Positions 15,879 through 24,301 of a stretch of DNA of 32,862 bases are shown here, one piece after another; within the stretch, counting starts at the first letter, position 1; every line of letters begins with the position of its first letter. Both the position numbers and the translations under genes were made by a program. The notes beneath the pieces are model-generated. The model worked only from the letters and a program-made list of their open reading frames with translations, did not search any database and was not told where the DNA came from. The stretch lies in assembly GCA_026195905.1 (NCBI GenBank), contig JAPHRE010000075.1, positions 1 to 32,862 on the forward strand. The letters are read 5' to 3'. This DNA comes from Pseudopelagicola sp. GTDB taxonomy: Bacteria; Pseudomonadota; Alphaproteobacteria; Rhodobacterales; Rhodobacteraceae.

Positions 15879-16772
15879 TCAGACCCATTTCGCCATCGGT
15901 GGCAGGCTCATAAGCACCGCGTTGGCGTCATGCCCGGTCTCAAGGCCGAATTTCGTGCCCCGATCATAGACGAGATTATACTCGGCATAGAGACCACGGT
16001 GCACAAGCTGCGCATCCTTCTCGGCCGCGCCAAAGGCATCCACCCGCCGCTTTTCAACAAGCGGCGTGAAGGCGGGCAAAAACGCCTGACCAATATCCTT
16101 GATAAAGGCGAAATCCGCCTCCCAATCACCACTATTGTGGTCATCAAGGAAAATTCCGCCCACGCCGCGCGCCCGACCCCGGTGCGGGATATAAAAATAC
16201 TCATCCGCCCAGGCCTTCAATCGCGGGTAGTGCTCGGTGCCGTGGCGGTCGCAATGGGTCTTTTGCACGGCATGGAAATGCGCGGTGTCCTCGTCATATT
16301 CAAGGCAAGGGTTAAGGTCTGATCCCCCCCCGAACCACCATCCATGCGGGGTCCAGAACATGCGCGTGTTCATATGAACCGCCGGGCAATGCGGATTCTG
16401 CATATGCGCCACAAGGCTAATTCCGCTGGCCCAGAAACGCGGATCGTCCGTCATCCCCGGCAATCCCTTGCGCGCTGCCATCGCCGCCTGCGCGCGTGCG
16501 CCAAGCGTGCCATAGACGGTCGAGACGTTGACGCCGACCTTTTCAAACACCCGCCCGCCGCGCATCACAGACATCAGCCCACCTCCCGCATCCGATCCAT
16601 CCGCGCTGGCGCGCGTGGTCTCGGTCACATCGAACTGCCCTGCGGGCTGGTCCGCGAATGGGCCTGTGCTATGGCTCTGTTCAAGCGCCTCAAACGCGCC
16701 GACAATCTGATCCCGCAGCTCTCGAAACCATGCCGATGCGCGCGCTTTTTCAGTGTCCATCTGGTCGCTCAT
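15879..16772 (-). CDS. hemF: Oxygen-dependent coproporphyrinogen III oxidase
   Basis: 297 residues with GGGAGGGAAAG before the ATG, close to the 299 residues of the E. coli enzyme. HemF decarboxylates two propionates of coproporphyrinogen III to protoporphyrinogen IX using O2. Family segments are GGGLMSVMRGGRVFEKVGVN, HMQNPHCPAVHMNTRMF, WWFGGGSDLNPCLEYDED, RARGVGGIFLDDHNSG, and YAEYNLVYDRGTKFGLETG near the C-terminus, with the conserved His and Asp residues of the active site. It is last in a minus-strand run clpS-rsmC-SDR-hemF with gaps under 40 bp. It complements hemN at the right end of the window, which does the same step without oxygen. Confidence 0.98.
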   Translation of the reverse strand: MSDQMDTEKARASAWFRELRDQIVGAFEALEQSHSTGPFADQPAGQFDVTETTRASADGSDAGGGLMSVMRGGRVFEKVGVNVSTVYGTLGARAQAAMAARKGLPGMTDDPRFWASGISLVAHMQNPHCPAVHMNTRMFWTPHGWWFGGGSDLNPCLEYDEDTAHFHAVQKTHCDRHGTEHYPRLKAWADEYFYIPHRGRARGVGGIFLDDHNSGDWEADFAFIKDIGQAFLPAFTPLVEKRRVDAFGAAEKDAQLVHRGLYAEYNLVYDRGTKFGLETGHDANAVLMSLPPMAKWV

Positions 16773-16807
16773 CTTTCCCTCCCGCGATTTTTGTTATTGT
16801 CCGGGCG

Positions 16808-17611
16808 CTAGTGCGCCGGGGCCGCCACCGGATCAACAAGCGTGCGCCCGCCGTCCACGGTAATGATCTGCCCGGTCATAAAGCCCGACCCTTCCGAGGC
16901 AAGGTATTGCACCGCATCCGCCAATTCCCCCGGCCCGGCAATCCGGCCCAGCGGGGTATTGTCCTCGATGGTTTCGCGGAACTCCTGATTGTCCTTGAGC
17001 ACGTTCTTGAGGCTTGAGGACATCACCGACCCAAAGGCCACCGCGTTGACCCGGATCAAATTCGGCGCGAGCGCAACCGCCATCGCACGGGTCATCTGAT
17101 CCAGCGCCGCCGTCGACACCGAATAGGCCATGAGATCCGGGTGCGACCGACGCGAGGCAATCGACGACAGGTTGACGATTGCACCGGCCTGTTTGCGATT
17201 CTCTGTGCCTTCGGCCTGTTTGATCATCCGCCTGGCCACATATTGCGACAGGCGCAGCGCAGTCATGAGGTTTTGATCAAGCATCGTCTCAACCGATTTG
17301 TCATCGGGATCAAGCGCGTCGGAGCGGATCACCTGCCGACAGCCGTTGACGAGGATATCCACCGTATCAAACGCATCAATCGTCGCCGAAAGCAGGTTGG
17401 CAATGGTAAGTTTTTCACGCAGGTCGCCCGCGAAATACCGGATATTGCCGTCTTCCTTGTTCTCGCCAACCTCATCAACCAGACGTTGCTCGTCCATGTC
17501 GGCAAACATGACATTCGCGCCGTGATCGGCAAAGTGGCGGGCCACGGCGAGGCCAATGCCGTTCGCTGCGCCGGTCACGATGGCGGTTTTGCCTGCAATC
17601 GAGAAGGACAT
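16808..17611 (-). CDS. SDR-family protein lacking the catalytic lysine
   Basis: 267 residues; GGGAG lies 7 bases before the ATG. It has the Rossmann fold of a classical SDR: TGAANGIG (13-20), ADMDE with an acidic residue favouring NAD, and the C-terminal GQIITVDGG. The active site is unusual. The structural NNAG is NGCR (89-92), and in the YxxxK motif Tyr163 is followed by Thr167 instead of Lys (YSVST). Ser150 is kept. The nucleotide reading TATTCGGTGTCGACG confirms this. The gene sits between rsmC and hemF, with gaps of 37 and 35 bp. It may be a non-catalytic nucleotide-binding protein or use altered chemistry; the substrate is unknown. Confidence 0.88.
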   Translation of the reverse strand: MSFSIAGKTAIVTGAANGIGLAVARHFADHGANVMFADMDEQRLVDEVGENKEDGNIRYFAGDLREKLTIANLLSATIDAFDTVDILVNGCRQVIRSDALDPDDKSVETMLDQNLMTALRLSQYVARRMIKQAEGTENRKQAGAIVNLSSIASRRSHPDLMAYSVSTAALDQMTRAMAVALAPNLIRVNAVAFGSVMSSSLKNVLKDNQEFRETIEDNTPLGRIAGPGELADAVQYLASEGSGFMTGQIITVDGGRTLVDPVAAPAH

Positions 17612-17648
17612 GAAAAATCTCCCGTGATTCTGAGGGGAAGCTTACGCG

Positions 17649-18629
17649 CTATCCGCGCCGCACGCGAGACGGGCGCAGGGCATGAAGCACCTTGAATCGC
17701 CCGTCACCGGCGACTTCTTGCACAGCGCCAAACCGCGCCTGAAGCGCCGCTTCGTATGGCAAATGCCGGTTGGCAACAACCCAAAGCTGCCCCGTCGGGG
17801 CGAGCATACGCGCCGCCGCTGCGATAAAGGCCTCGCCAAGCGCCGGATCGGCCTTACGCCCGGCATGAAACGGCGGGTTCATCACAACCGCATCCATCCG
17901 CGCCCGTGGCTCCCATGTTGTGACATCGGCCCAGTGGAACGCGGCGCGCGGATCGGTGATATTTTCGCGCGCGCACTCAAGCGCCACGTGATCGGCCTCG
18001 ACAAGGTAGAGCGTCTCAACCGCCTCCCGTGTCAGGATATCTCGTGCAAGATACCCCCAGCCCGCGCCAAGATCGGCCACGTTGCGCCCCAGTTTGGCCG
18101 GAAGGGTTTGCGCCAATAGCTTTGAGGCCGGATCAACCCCGTCCGCCGAAAACACCCCCGCGCGTGTGACGAACCCGTCAACCTCTGTTGGGGCGGCATG
18201 CCAATCGGCAAAATCACCGCCCGCAAACCAGAACAGCTTGCCATGCGCCTTGGAGATCACACCGTCAATCTCGGCCCGCGCCTTACACGCCTTCAAAAGA
18301 CTATCGGCACCATCGGTCTTTTGACCATCCACAATCACCAGATCCGCCACCGCAACGGCGCGCGCAATGAGGTCGCGCGCCAGTTGCTTGGCGCGTGGAA
18401 GACAGACAATCGCCGCGCCATAGCGCCCCGTCTCGCGCACATCGCAGCTATAGCCCGCCCGTTTGAAGGCGTCATAATCAACACGGTTCGGTTGGATGAT
18501 TCGGACCCGATCCCGCGCAATGGCCCCAAGGTCGGCCCCCGCATGCGGCGCGAATACGGCGATATTGCCGCTTTCAGGCAGCTCCAGGCCATGCCCTTCA
18601 AGGGCCGATGTCAGACGGGTTTGGGACAT
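17649..18629 (-). CDS. rsmC: RsmC-like 16S rRNA (guanine-N2) methyltransferase
   Basis: 326 residues from ATG 18629 (GAGTGG upstream). It is a two-domain class I methyltransferase of the RsmC/RlmG type: an N-terminal degenerate methyltransferase-like domain (residues about 1-160), then the catalytic domain with the SAM-binding DLGAGWGYLA (186-195), an acidic LVEAD strand end and the substrate motif NPPF (251-254). RsmC methylates G1207 of 16S rRNA. The length agrees with the roughly 340-residue family. It is 25 bp downstream of clpS and 37 bp upstream of the SDR, suggesting one transcript. RlmG (23S rRNA) is a close relative, so the exact target base is not certain. Confidence 0.85.
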   Translation of the reverse strand: MSQTRLTSALEGHGLELPESGNIAVFAPHAGADLGAIARDRVRIIQPNRVDYDAFKRAGYSCDVRETGRYGAAIVCLPRAKQLARDLIARAVAVADLVIVDGQKTDGADSLLKACKARAEIDGVISKAHGKLFWFAGGDFADWHAAPTEVDGFVTRAGVFSADGVDPASKLLAQTLPAKLGRNVADLGAGWGYLARDILTREAVETLYLVEADHVALECARENITDPRAAFHWADVTTWEPRARMDAVVMNPPFHAGRKADPALGEAFIAAAARMLAPTGQLWVVANRHLPYEAALQARFGAVQEVAGDGRFKVLHALRPSRVRRG

Positions 18630-18654
18630 ATCCACTCGACGATCCGCGCGCGGA

Positions 18655-18993
18655 TCATTCCTTTTCCATAGTGCATTGCAGCGGATGTTGATGGCGACGG
18701 GCAAGATCCATCACCTGCGTGACCTTGGTTTCCGCGATCTCGTGGCTAAAGACCCCGACCACCGCAAGCCCCTTTTTATGCACCGTAAGCATGATCTCAA
18801 ACGCTTCGGCATGGGTCATGCCAAAGATCCGTTCGAGAATATGAACCACGAATTCCATCGGCGTGTAATCGTCGTTCAAAAGAAGAACCTTATAGAGCGG
18901 CGGGCGTTTGGTCTTGGCACGCGTCTTGAGCGCCACACCAAGATCGCCTTCATCGCCGTCGTTGGCAGACATATGAATCGGCTCGAAAATCAT
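18655..18993 (-). CDS. clpS: ATP-dependent Clp protease adaptor ClpS
   Basis: 112 residues from ATG 18993 (MIFEPIHM); starts at 19053 or 18972 are possible. The conserved adaptor core is complete: [20 protein letters not shown], then [19 protein letters not shown] and [20 protein letters not shown]. It contains the Asn-Asp-Asp-Tyr-Thr-Pro and His residues that form the pocket for N-terminal destabilising residues. ClpS binds the N-domain of ClpA and delivers N-end-rule substrates to ClpAP. The acidic flexible N-terminal segment (SANDGDEGD) is typical. In many alphaproteobacteria clpA lies nearby, but no clpA is visible here. It heads the minus-strand run through rsmC, SDR and hemF. Confidence 0.97.
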   Translation of the reverse strand: MIFEPIHMSANDGDEGDLGVALKTRAKTKRPPLYKVLLLNDDYTPMEFVVHILERIFGMTHAEAFEIMLTVHKKGLAVVGVFSHEIAETKVTQVMDLARRHQHPLQCTMEKE

Positions 18994-19092
18994 GGCTTGG
19001 CTGGGTGTGAATCCTGTTGTCGCTCTGAGCGATCTATATAACCTGTCCTGCACATGAGAAAAGAGCCTCTACAAAGGAAATCTACGAACATC

Positions 19093-19794
19093 ATGGCGCA
19101 GACCCTGACAACGATTGGTTTCGACGCGGATGATACGCTCTGGCACAACGAGCGGTTCTTCAAGGTGACACAGGATCATTTTGCCGATCTGCTGGCCGAT
19201 TATACCGATCGCGATCACCTGAACGACCGCCTTCTTGCCGCCGAAAAACGCAACCTTGGACACTATGGGTTTGGCATCAAGGGCTTTGTTCTGTCGATGA
19301 TCGAAACCGCGATTGAGGTCACGGACGAGGCCGTCCCCGCCTCTGTCATTGCCGAGCTTATGGCGGCAGGGCGCGACATGCTTCGTCACCCAATCGAGCT
19401 TTTGCCCCATGCCCGCGAAGCCATAGAGTCGCTCGCCTCGACGTATCGCATCCTTTTGATAACAAAAGGGGATCTTCTCGACCAAGAACGCAAACTTGCG
19501 CAATCTGGCCTTGGGGATCTGTTCGATGGGATCGAGATCGTCTCGCATAAAACCACCGCAACCTACGCCGATATTTTCGCCCGCCACGGCGAGAGCGCGG
19601 CGCGGTCTATGATGGTTGGCAACTCGCTGCGCTCTGATGTGATTCCGGCCATTCAGGCGGGCGGCTGGGGTGTGTATGTGCCGCATGAGCTGACATGGTC
19701 ACTGGAACAGGCCGCTGCTCCGCGCGAGGAACGCCGCTTTGCCGAACTTCCCTCTCTCGGAGAGCTTCACGATTTCGTGCGCAGCCTTGGGTGA
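19093..19794 (+). CDS. HAD-superfamily hydrolase
   Basis: 233 residues from ATG 19093; an upstream ATG at 19054 would add 13 basic residues, and neither has an ideally spaced Shine-Dalgarno. HAD motif I is FDADDTLW, with nucleophile Asp11 and acid/base Asp13. Motif II is the Thr in LLITKGD. The Lys of motif III lies further on, and motif IV is GNSLRSDVIPA. The helical cap of about 70 residues after motif I marks subfamily I. Such proteins are phosphatases for nucleotides, sugar phosphates or damaged metabolites; YjjG-like 5'-nucleotidase activity is one possibility. It is divergent from clpS. Confidence 0.88.
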   Translation: MAQTLTTIGFDADDTLWHNERFFKVTQDHFADLLADYTDRDHLNDRLLAAEKRNLGHYGFGIKGFVLSMIETAIEVTDEAVPASVIAELMAAGRDMLRHPIELLPHAREAIESLASTYRILLITKGDLLDQERKLAQSGLGDLFDGIEIVSHKTTATYADIFARHGESAARSMMVGNSLRSDVIPAIQAGGWGVYVPHELTWSLEQAAAPREERRFAELPSLGELHDFVRSLG

Positions 19795-19903
19795 CGATAC
19801 GTCACGCCCCCCCCTATCGCCCTTCTTGCGGCAATAAAACAACCACCCCCAACATGTAGGTGACATCTGCTCAACACCTATCTTCGGATAGAAAAGCTAT
19901 ACT

Positions 19904-19918
19904 TTAACGCGATTCTAA
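19904..19918 (+). promoter_or_regulatory. Candidate CtrA-like site upstream of the carboxypeptidase
   Basis: TTAA-N7-CTAA (19904-19918) differs by one base from the CtrA consensus TTAA-N7-TTAA and lies about 75 bp before the start of a cell-wall enzyme gene, a class often under CtrA control in alphaproteobacteria. A single near-match can occur by chance. Confidence 0.25.
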
Positions 19919-19993
19919 GCTGTGTTAGCGTCGTATCAAATAACAAAAGCCGAACCGGAAAACCGGCGGCACGAGGCAGTAAGGGCAGTCAAG

Positions 19994-21412
19994 TTGAAGG
20001 TTCGGCATCATCAGCCGGCTCGAATCGGGCTATTTGCAATCGTATCCTGTTTTTGGATGCTCGCTATGTCGGTCTCCGCCATAGCAGCGCCCTATGCGGC
20101 TATGGTCATAGACGCCCGAAGCGGCGAAGTCCTGCATTCGCGCAACGCCGATACCCGCCTGCATCCCGCCTCCCTTACCAAAATGATGACGCTCTACATC
20201 GTTTTTGAAGCGGTCAAAAACGGTGAGATTTCGCTTGATACCAACGTGCGGATTTCGCGGAACGCGGCCAGTGAACCGCCCTCCAAACTTGGACTGCGGG
20301 CCGGACAACGTATCAAACTGCGCTATCTGATTCGCGCAGCGGCGGTAAAATCCGCCAATGACGCCGCCACCGCCCTTGGCGAGGCCATCGAAGGCTCCGA
20401 AGCGAAATTCGCCCGCCGTATGAACCGCACCGCCCGCGCTCTTGGCATGTCCAACACGACCTTCAAGAACGCCCACGGCCTGACCGAGAACGGGCATATG
20501 TCGACGGCGCGTGACATGACGACCCTGGGTCGGCACCTACTCTATGATTATCCACAATATTATAATCTGTTCTCACGGCGCTCGACCCATGCCGGGATCA
20601 AAACCGTCTCGAACACCAACCGCCGCCTGCTTGCTGCCTATCGCGGCGCGGACGGGATCAAGACCGGCTATACACGCGCGGCCGGGTTCAACCTTGTGGC
20701 CTCCGCCGAGCGTGGCAGCGAACGGGTGATTGCGACGGTCTTTGGCGGCCGCTCCACCGCATCGCGCAACGCCAAGGTCGCCGAACTCCTTGATCTTGGG
20801 TTCCGGCGCGCTCCAAGCCGCGTCGCCCTGCGCAAACCAAGCCCGCCGCAATATAATGACAACGGTCTGCGCAAGGCTGGCAAGACGGTGCGCGTCGTGA
20901 CCGCCGTCTCCAAAAGCCTGCGCCCGATGCTGCGCCCCGCCCATATAGAAAAGCCCATTGCGCCCGCTGTTGCGCCTGTCGTCGTGGCCGAAACCACCCC
21001 AGACGCCACACCGCCCGCGCCCGAAACAACCGCAATCGTCGCCACCGCGCGCACCATCGAATACGATATCCAGTCGGCCCTGATCGAAGCGCGCGGCGCG
21101 GCCCCCGTCCCCGAAACCGCTGTGGACGAGGCGCTCGACACACCACAAGTCGTCACCCGCCTGTCGACCTCCGGTGGACGGCATTGGGGCATCAATGTCG
21201 GGCGCTATCCGTCCCGCTATGCCGCCGAAAAGGTGCTGTTGAAAACCGCGCTCACGGAGATGAGCACATTGGACGGCACCCTACGCAAAGTGGTGCGCGG
21301 CAACCGGGGCTTTGAGGCGAATTTCGTCGGCATGACCCGCGAAACCGCTGACCTAGCCTGCCGCCGCCTACAAGCCCGCCAGATCGCCTGCTTTACCATC
21401 GGCCCCTCCTGA
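19994..21412 (+). CDS. D-alanyl-D-alanine carboxypeptidase with C-terminal SPOR domain
   Basis: 472 residues from TTG 19994, chosen because TAAGGG lies 8 bases before it and it begins a good signal peptide (ARIGLFAIVSCFWMLAM then SVSAIAAPY). The PBP5/DacF-type serine peptidase S11 domain has all three motifs: Ser60-Leu-Thr-Lys63, Ser120-Ala-Asn and Lys223-Thr-Gly. A Pro/Ala-rich linker (about residues 310-385) follows, then a C-terminal SPOR-like domain (GRHWGINVGRYPSRYAAE...ACFTIGPS) that would bind denuded glycans at the septum. The enzyme trims the terminal D-Ala of peptidoglycan stem peptides in the periplasm. The S11-SPOR combination is recurrent in Rhodobacteraceae. A GTG at 19922 is an alternative start. 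Confidence 0.92.
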   Translation: MKVRHHQPARIGLFAIVSCFWMLAMSVSAIAAPYAAMVIDARSGEVLHSRNADTRLHPASLTKMMTLYIVFEAVKNGEISLDTNVRISRNAASEPPSKLGLRAGQRIKLRYLIRAAAVKSANDAATALGEAIEGSEAKFARRMNRTARALGMSNTTFKNAHGLTENGHMSTARDMTTLGRHLLYDYPQYYNLFSRRSTHAGIKTVSNTNRRLLAAYRGADGIKTGYTRAAGFNLVASAERGSERVIATVFGGRSTASRNAKVAELLDLGFRRAPSRVALRKPSPPQYNDNGLRKAGKTVRVVTAVSKSLRPMLRPAHIEKPIAPAVAPVVVAETTPDATPPAPETTAIVATARTIEYDIQSALIEARGAAPVPETAVDEALDTPQVVTRLSTSGGRHWGINVGRYPSRYAAEKVLLKTALTEMSTLDGTLRKVVRGNRGFEANFVGMTRETADLACRRLQARQIACFTIGPS

Positions 21413-21436
21413 CAATTGCGCACACAGACGCAAAAA

Positions 21437-21464
21437 AGGCGCCCCTCAAGGCGCCTATTTTTTT
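21437..21464. terminator. Bidirectional intrinsic terminator between the carboxypeptidase gene and ccoS
   Basis: A 7-bp stem, AGGCGCC (21437-21443) and GGCGCCT (21450-21456), is followed by ATTTTTTT on the plus strand and preceded by AAAAAA, so it has a T run on both strands. It lies between the convergent genes. Confidence 0.92.
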
Positions 21465-21480
21465 GTGCATCGCGTTGGGA

Positions 21481-21639
21481 TCACGGCTTGGGGTGGTCGT
21501 CCCATTCGTCGCTTAGAATCCGGCGCGCGTCACCCTCTGGATCGTCATACTGGTTCGATTTGACCGTGTAGACAAAGGCCAGAAGCCCAACGCCCCCAAG
21601 CAGGATAGAAATCGGGATCAGGTAAGAGAGAACTTGCAT
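21481..21639 (-). CDS. ccoS: cbb3-type cytochrome oxidase assembly protein CcoS
   Basis: 52 residues, MQVLSYLIPISILLGG at the start and DEWDDHPKP at the end. One N-terminal transmembrane helix (residues about 5-25) is followed by the short cytoplasmic tail SNQYDDPEGDARRIL that defines CcoS/FixS (the pattern GQFDDLEGPAxRIL in other species). It begins 8 bp after the ccoI stop and ends the ccoGHIS operon before a strong terminator. CcoS is needed for cofactor insertion, probably haem b or copper, into the catalytic subunit CcoN. Length is normal for the family (about 50-60 residues). Confidence 0.96.
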   Translation of the reverse strand: MQVLSYLIPISILLGGVGLLAFVYTVKSNQYDDPEGDARRILSDEWDDHPKP

Positions 21640-21647
21640 AAAACGAT

Positions 21648-23834
21648 TTACCTCAGGCGCAGCGCATTCAGCGAGACCGTAATCGAAGACGCCGACATGG
21701 CCAAGGCCGCAATCAACGGCGTCGCCAACCCCGCAACCGCCAACGGCACCGCGATGATGTTATAGATCGTCGCGATACGGAAATTCTCGCGGATGCGTTT
21801 GGTCGCGGCCCGCGCCGTCGTGACCGCATCGGCAATCGGGCTGAGGTCGCCGCCAAGAAGGACGATATCCGACGCCACCCGCGCGGCATCAAGCGCCGAA
21901 GCCGGGGAAATCGACACATGCGCCGCCGCAAGCGCCGCTGTATCATTGAGGCCATCGCCGACCATCAACACGCGCTTGCCCTCATTGGTCAGCGCCTGAA
22001 CCCGTGCGGCTTTATCCTCGGGAAGCGCCTCTGCGATCCATTTCTCGATCCCCAACCGCTCTGCCAGGGCTTCAACCGCGCCGGTGCTATCGCCCGACAC
22101 AAGAAGCACATCCTTGCCGCTATCAAGAAGCCCCTGCACGGCCTCTGCGGCCCCTTCGCGCAGGCTATCGCTAAAGGTAAAGGCCCGCACCTGCCCCTCG
22201 CCAAGCGACAGAAAAGCCGAGGTCTGGGCCAAAGGCTGCGCCCCGATCCATGCCGCACGGCCAAGCCGCACCAATGTGTCGCCGATGCGCCCCTGCGTGC
22301 CATAGCCCGGCACCTCTTCAATATCGCTGACCTGTGCCGGTTTGATCCCCGCCTCGCGCGCCGCATGGGTCAAGGCCGTGCTCAGCGGGTGCGATGATCC
22401 CATCGCAAGCGCCAAAGCAATCTCAAGATCGCGCCGGGCAAAATCGCCAAGGTTCTCAACCTGTGGCGTCCCCGCCGTGAGCGTCCCGGTCTTGTCGAAG
22501 ACGACCGTATCAATCTCTGCAAGTCGCTCCAAAGCGGTTGAATGTTTGATAAGCATACCGCGACGGAACAGCCGCCCCGAGGCCGCCGTTGTCACGGCAG
22601 GCACCGCAAGCCCAAGCGCACAGGGGCAGGTAATAATAAGAACCGCCGCCGCGATATTCAGCGCGGTGCGCATATCGAACGTGTAGAGATACCACCCCAC
22701 AAAGGCGAGCGCCGACAGGATATGCACCCCCGGCGCATAGAGCTTGGCCGCCTTATCCGCGAGCGATGTATACCGGCTGCGCCCGGATTCCGCGATCGCC
22801 ACAAGGTCGGCCATGCGATGCAGGCTCGTCTCCTCGCCCACCGCTGTGGCCCGAATGACCAAAGGCCCGGTGAGGTTGACCTCGCCCGCGCTGACGCCAA
22901 AGCCCGGCCCGGCAAAAACCGGCACGGTCTCGCCCGTCAAAAGCGAGCGATCCAACTCTGATTGCCCCTCGACAATCTCGCCATCAACCGGCATCCGCCC
23001 GCCCGGCCGCACAAGGATCATATCCCCCACGGCCAATTCGCTCACCTGCACGGTCTCTTCTTCACCATCGCGCACACGCACCGCGCGCGGCACCTCAAGC
23101 GCCGCAAGCTCCTCTGCCGCCGAGCGCGCCACGGCGCGGGTTCGGTGGTCAAGGTAACGCCCCGCCAATAGGAAAAACGTCAGCGCCAACGCGGCGTCGA
23201 AATAGGCATGTTCGCCCGAAAGCGAGGTCTCCCAAAGCGACGTTGCCACCGCCAGGATGATCGCCAAAACAATCGGCACATCCATATTGAGCCGCTTATG
23301 CTTGAGCGCCGACCATGCGTTGACATAGAACGGCTTGCCCGAAAACACGATGGTCGGCAGGGCAATCGCCGCCGAAATCCAATGGAACATATCGCGCGTC
23401 GCCGCTTCTGCGCCGGACCAGACCGAGACCGACAAAAGCATCACGTTCATCGACGCAAACCCGGCCACGGCAAGGCGCATCAAAAGATCCCGCCCCGCTT
23501 TGTCCGTCGCTGTGGACGAGAGCGTGCCCACATCCAGCTCATGCGCCTCATACCCGATCCGGTCCAGCACCGCGATAAGATCGGCGGCGGTGACGTCGTG
23601 ATCGGCTTCAACCGAGGCCCGCTTGAGCGTCAGGTTAACCCGCGCTGAATGCACCCCCGGCGCCTTGGCCAATTCCCGCTCGATCGCGGAAATACAGGCC
23701 GCGCAATGCACTGTCGGCACCGAAAGCGCGAGGCGCGCGTCCTTGTCTGCCGCTTGCTCTGCAAGGGCTTCTGCCGCGGGCGCGGCAGAACAGGCCGGAC
23801 AGGCCGATGCTTGCGGGCGCATCGCGGCAGTCAT
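21648..23834 (-). CDS. ccoI: Copper-exporting P1B-type ATPase CcoI (FixI)
   Basis: 728 residues. In order: an N-terminal CPAC pair (Cys12, Cys15), a heavy-metal-associated domain with CAAC (44-47), paired membrane helices, the actuator loop with TGE (300-302), the transmembrane metal site CPC (403-405), the phosphorylation site Asp447 in DKTGTLT, then MVGDGLNDTAAL and two final helices. CcoI supplies copper for the CuB centre of cbb3 oxidase through the membrane or periplasm and is distinct from CopA by context. It lies between ccoH (3 bp gap) and ccoS (8 bp gap), so all are one operon. R. sphaeroides calls the homologue RdxI. Confidence 0.96.
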   Translation of the reverse strand: MTAAMRPQASACPACSAAPAAEALAEQAADKDARLALSVPTVHCAACISAIERELAKAPGVHSARVNLTLKRASVEADHDVTAADLIAVLDRIGYEAHELDVGTLSSTATDKAGRDLLMRLAVAGFASMNVMLLSVSVWSGAEAATRDMFHWISAAIALPTIVFSGKPFYVNAWSALKHKRLNMDVPIVLAIILAVATSLWETSLSGEHAYFDAALALTFFLLAGRYLDHRTRAVARSAAEELAALEVPRAVRVRDGEEETVQVSELAVGDMILVRPGGRMPVDGEIVEGQSELDRSLLTGETVPVFAGPGFGVSAGEVNLTGPLVIRATAVGEETSLHRMADLVAIAESGRSRYTSLADKAAKLYAPGVHILSALAFVGWYLYTFDMRTALNIAAAVLIITCPCALGLAVPAVTTAASGRLFRRGMLIKHSTALERLAEIDTVVFDKTGTLTAGTPQVENLGDFARRDLEIALALAMGSSHPLSTALTHAAREAGIKPAQVSDIEEVPGYGTQGRIGDTLVRLGRAAWIGAQPLAQTSAFLSLGEGQVRAFTFSDSLREGAAEAVQGLLDSGKDVLLVSGDSTGAVEALAERLGIEKWIAEALPEDKAARVQALTNEGKRVLMVGDGLNDTAALAAAHVSISPASALDAARVASDIVLLGGDLSPIADAVTTARAATKRIRENFRIATIYNIIAVPLAVAGLATPLIAALAMSASSITVSLNALRLR

Positions 23835-23836
23835 CC

Positions 23837-24301
23837 TCAGCTATCCTTTTTGACGCGGAAGACGACCCGCTGAATGAACTCTGTGCCATCCGCTGTCGTC
23901 GCCTTCATCCGAATGTTCCAGTTCCCCCGGCCAAGCTCTACCGGCGCCACAAAGGCATTGCCGTCAAACTGAAAATCCGGGGTCACATCGTCTTTGATAT
24001 GGGTTGGACGCCCGACCACGGCGTCAAGGGTTTGCGGCTTTACCGCTCCGCCCTCTTCGTCCGTGATCGCAAGAACCAACATGCCGCCCGAATATTCGGC
24101 CTTCACATTCCAACCCAACGCCGTCTGCTCTTGCAGGCGGGTGTTGAACTCTTGACTTGCGACATAGGAATTCTTGACCTCTAGCCCCGGAAAGGTGCGC
24201 ACCGCCGAAACGGCAAGTGCGATATTCACCCCGATAATGATACCGAAAGCACCGACGAAGATCATCGCCACGTGCTTGCCGGTAAGTTTCTTCTCCGCCA
24301 T
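23837..24301 (-). CDS. ccoH: cbb3 oxidase assembly protein CcoH (FixH)
   Basis: 154 residues. One N-terminal transmembrane helix (GKHVAMIFVGAFGIIIGVNI, about residues 8-27) is followed by a periplasmic FixH domain with NSYVASQEFN, GWNVKAEYSGG and the end GRGNWNIRMKATTADG. The start codon overlaps the last base of ccoG, and its stop is 3 bp from ccoI. CcoH binds the assembling cbb3 complex and stabilises the CcoP and CcoNO subcomplexes in R. capsulatus. Length matches the family. Confidence 0.95.
   Translation of the reverse strand: MAEKKLTGKHVAMIFVGAFGIIIGVNIALAVSAVRTFPGLEVKNSYVASQEFNTRLQEQTALGWNVKAEYSGGMLVLAITDEEGGAVKPQTLDAVVGRPTHIKDDVTPDFQFDGNAFVAPVELGRGNWNIRMKATTADGTEFIQRVVFRVKKDS

Noticed and set aside
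17260-17290. TTGATCAA near 17275 as an FNR box
   Set aside because: The two half sites have no 4-bp spacer and the sequence lies inside the SDR coding region.
21437-21464. Considered as half of a repeat family with other GC hairpins
   Set aside because: Sequence differs from the other hairpins and the T runs on both sides make it an ordinary bidirectional terminator.
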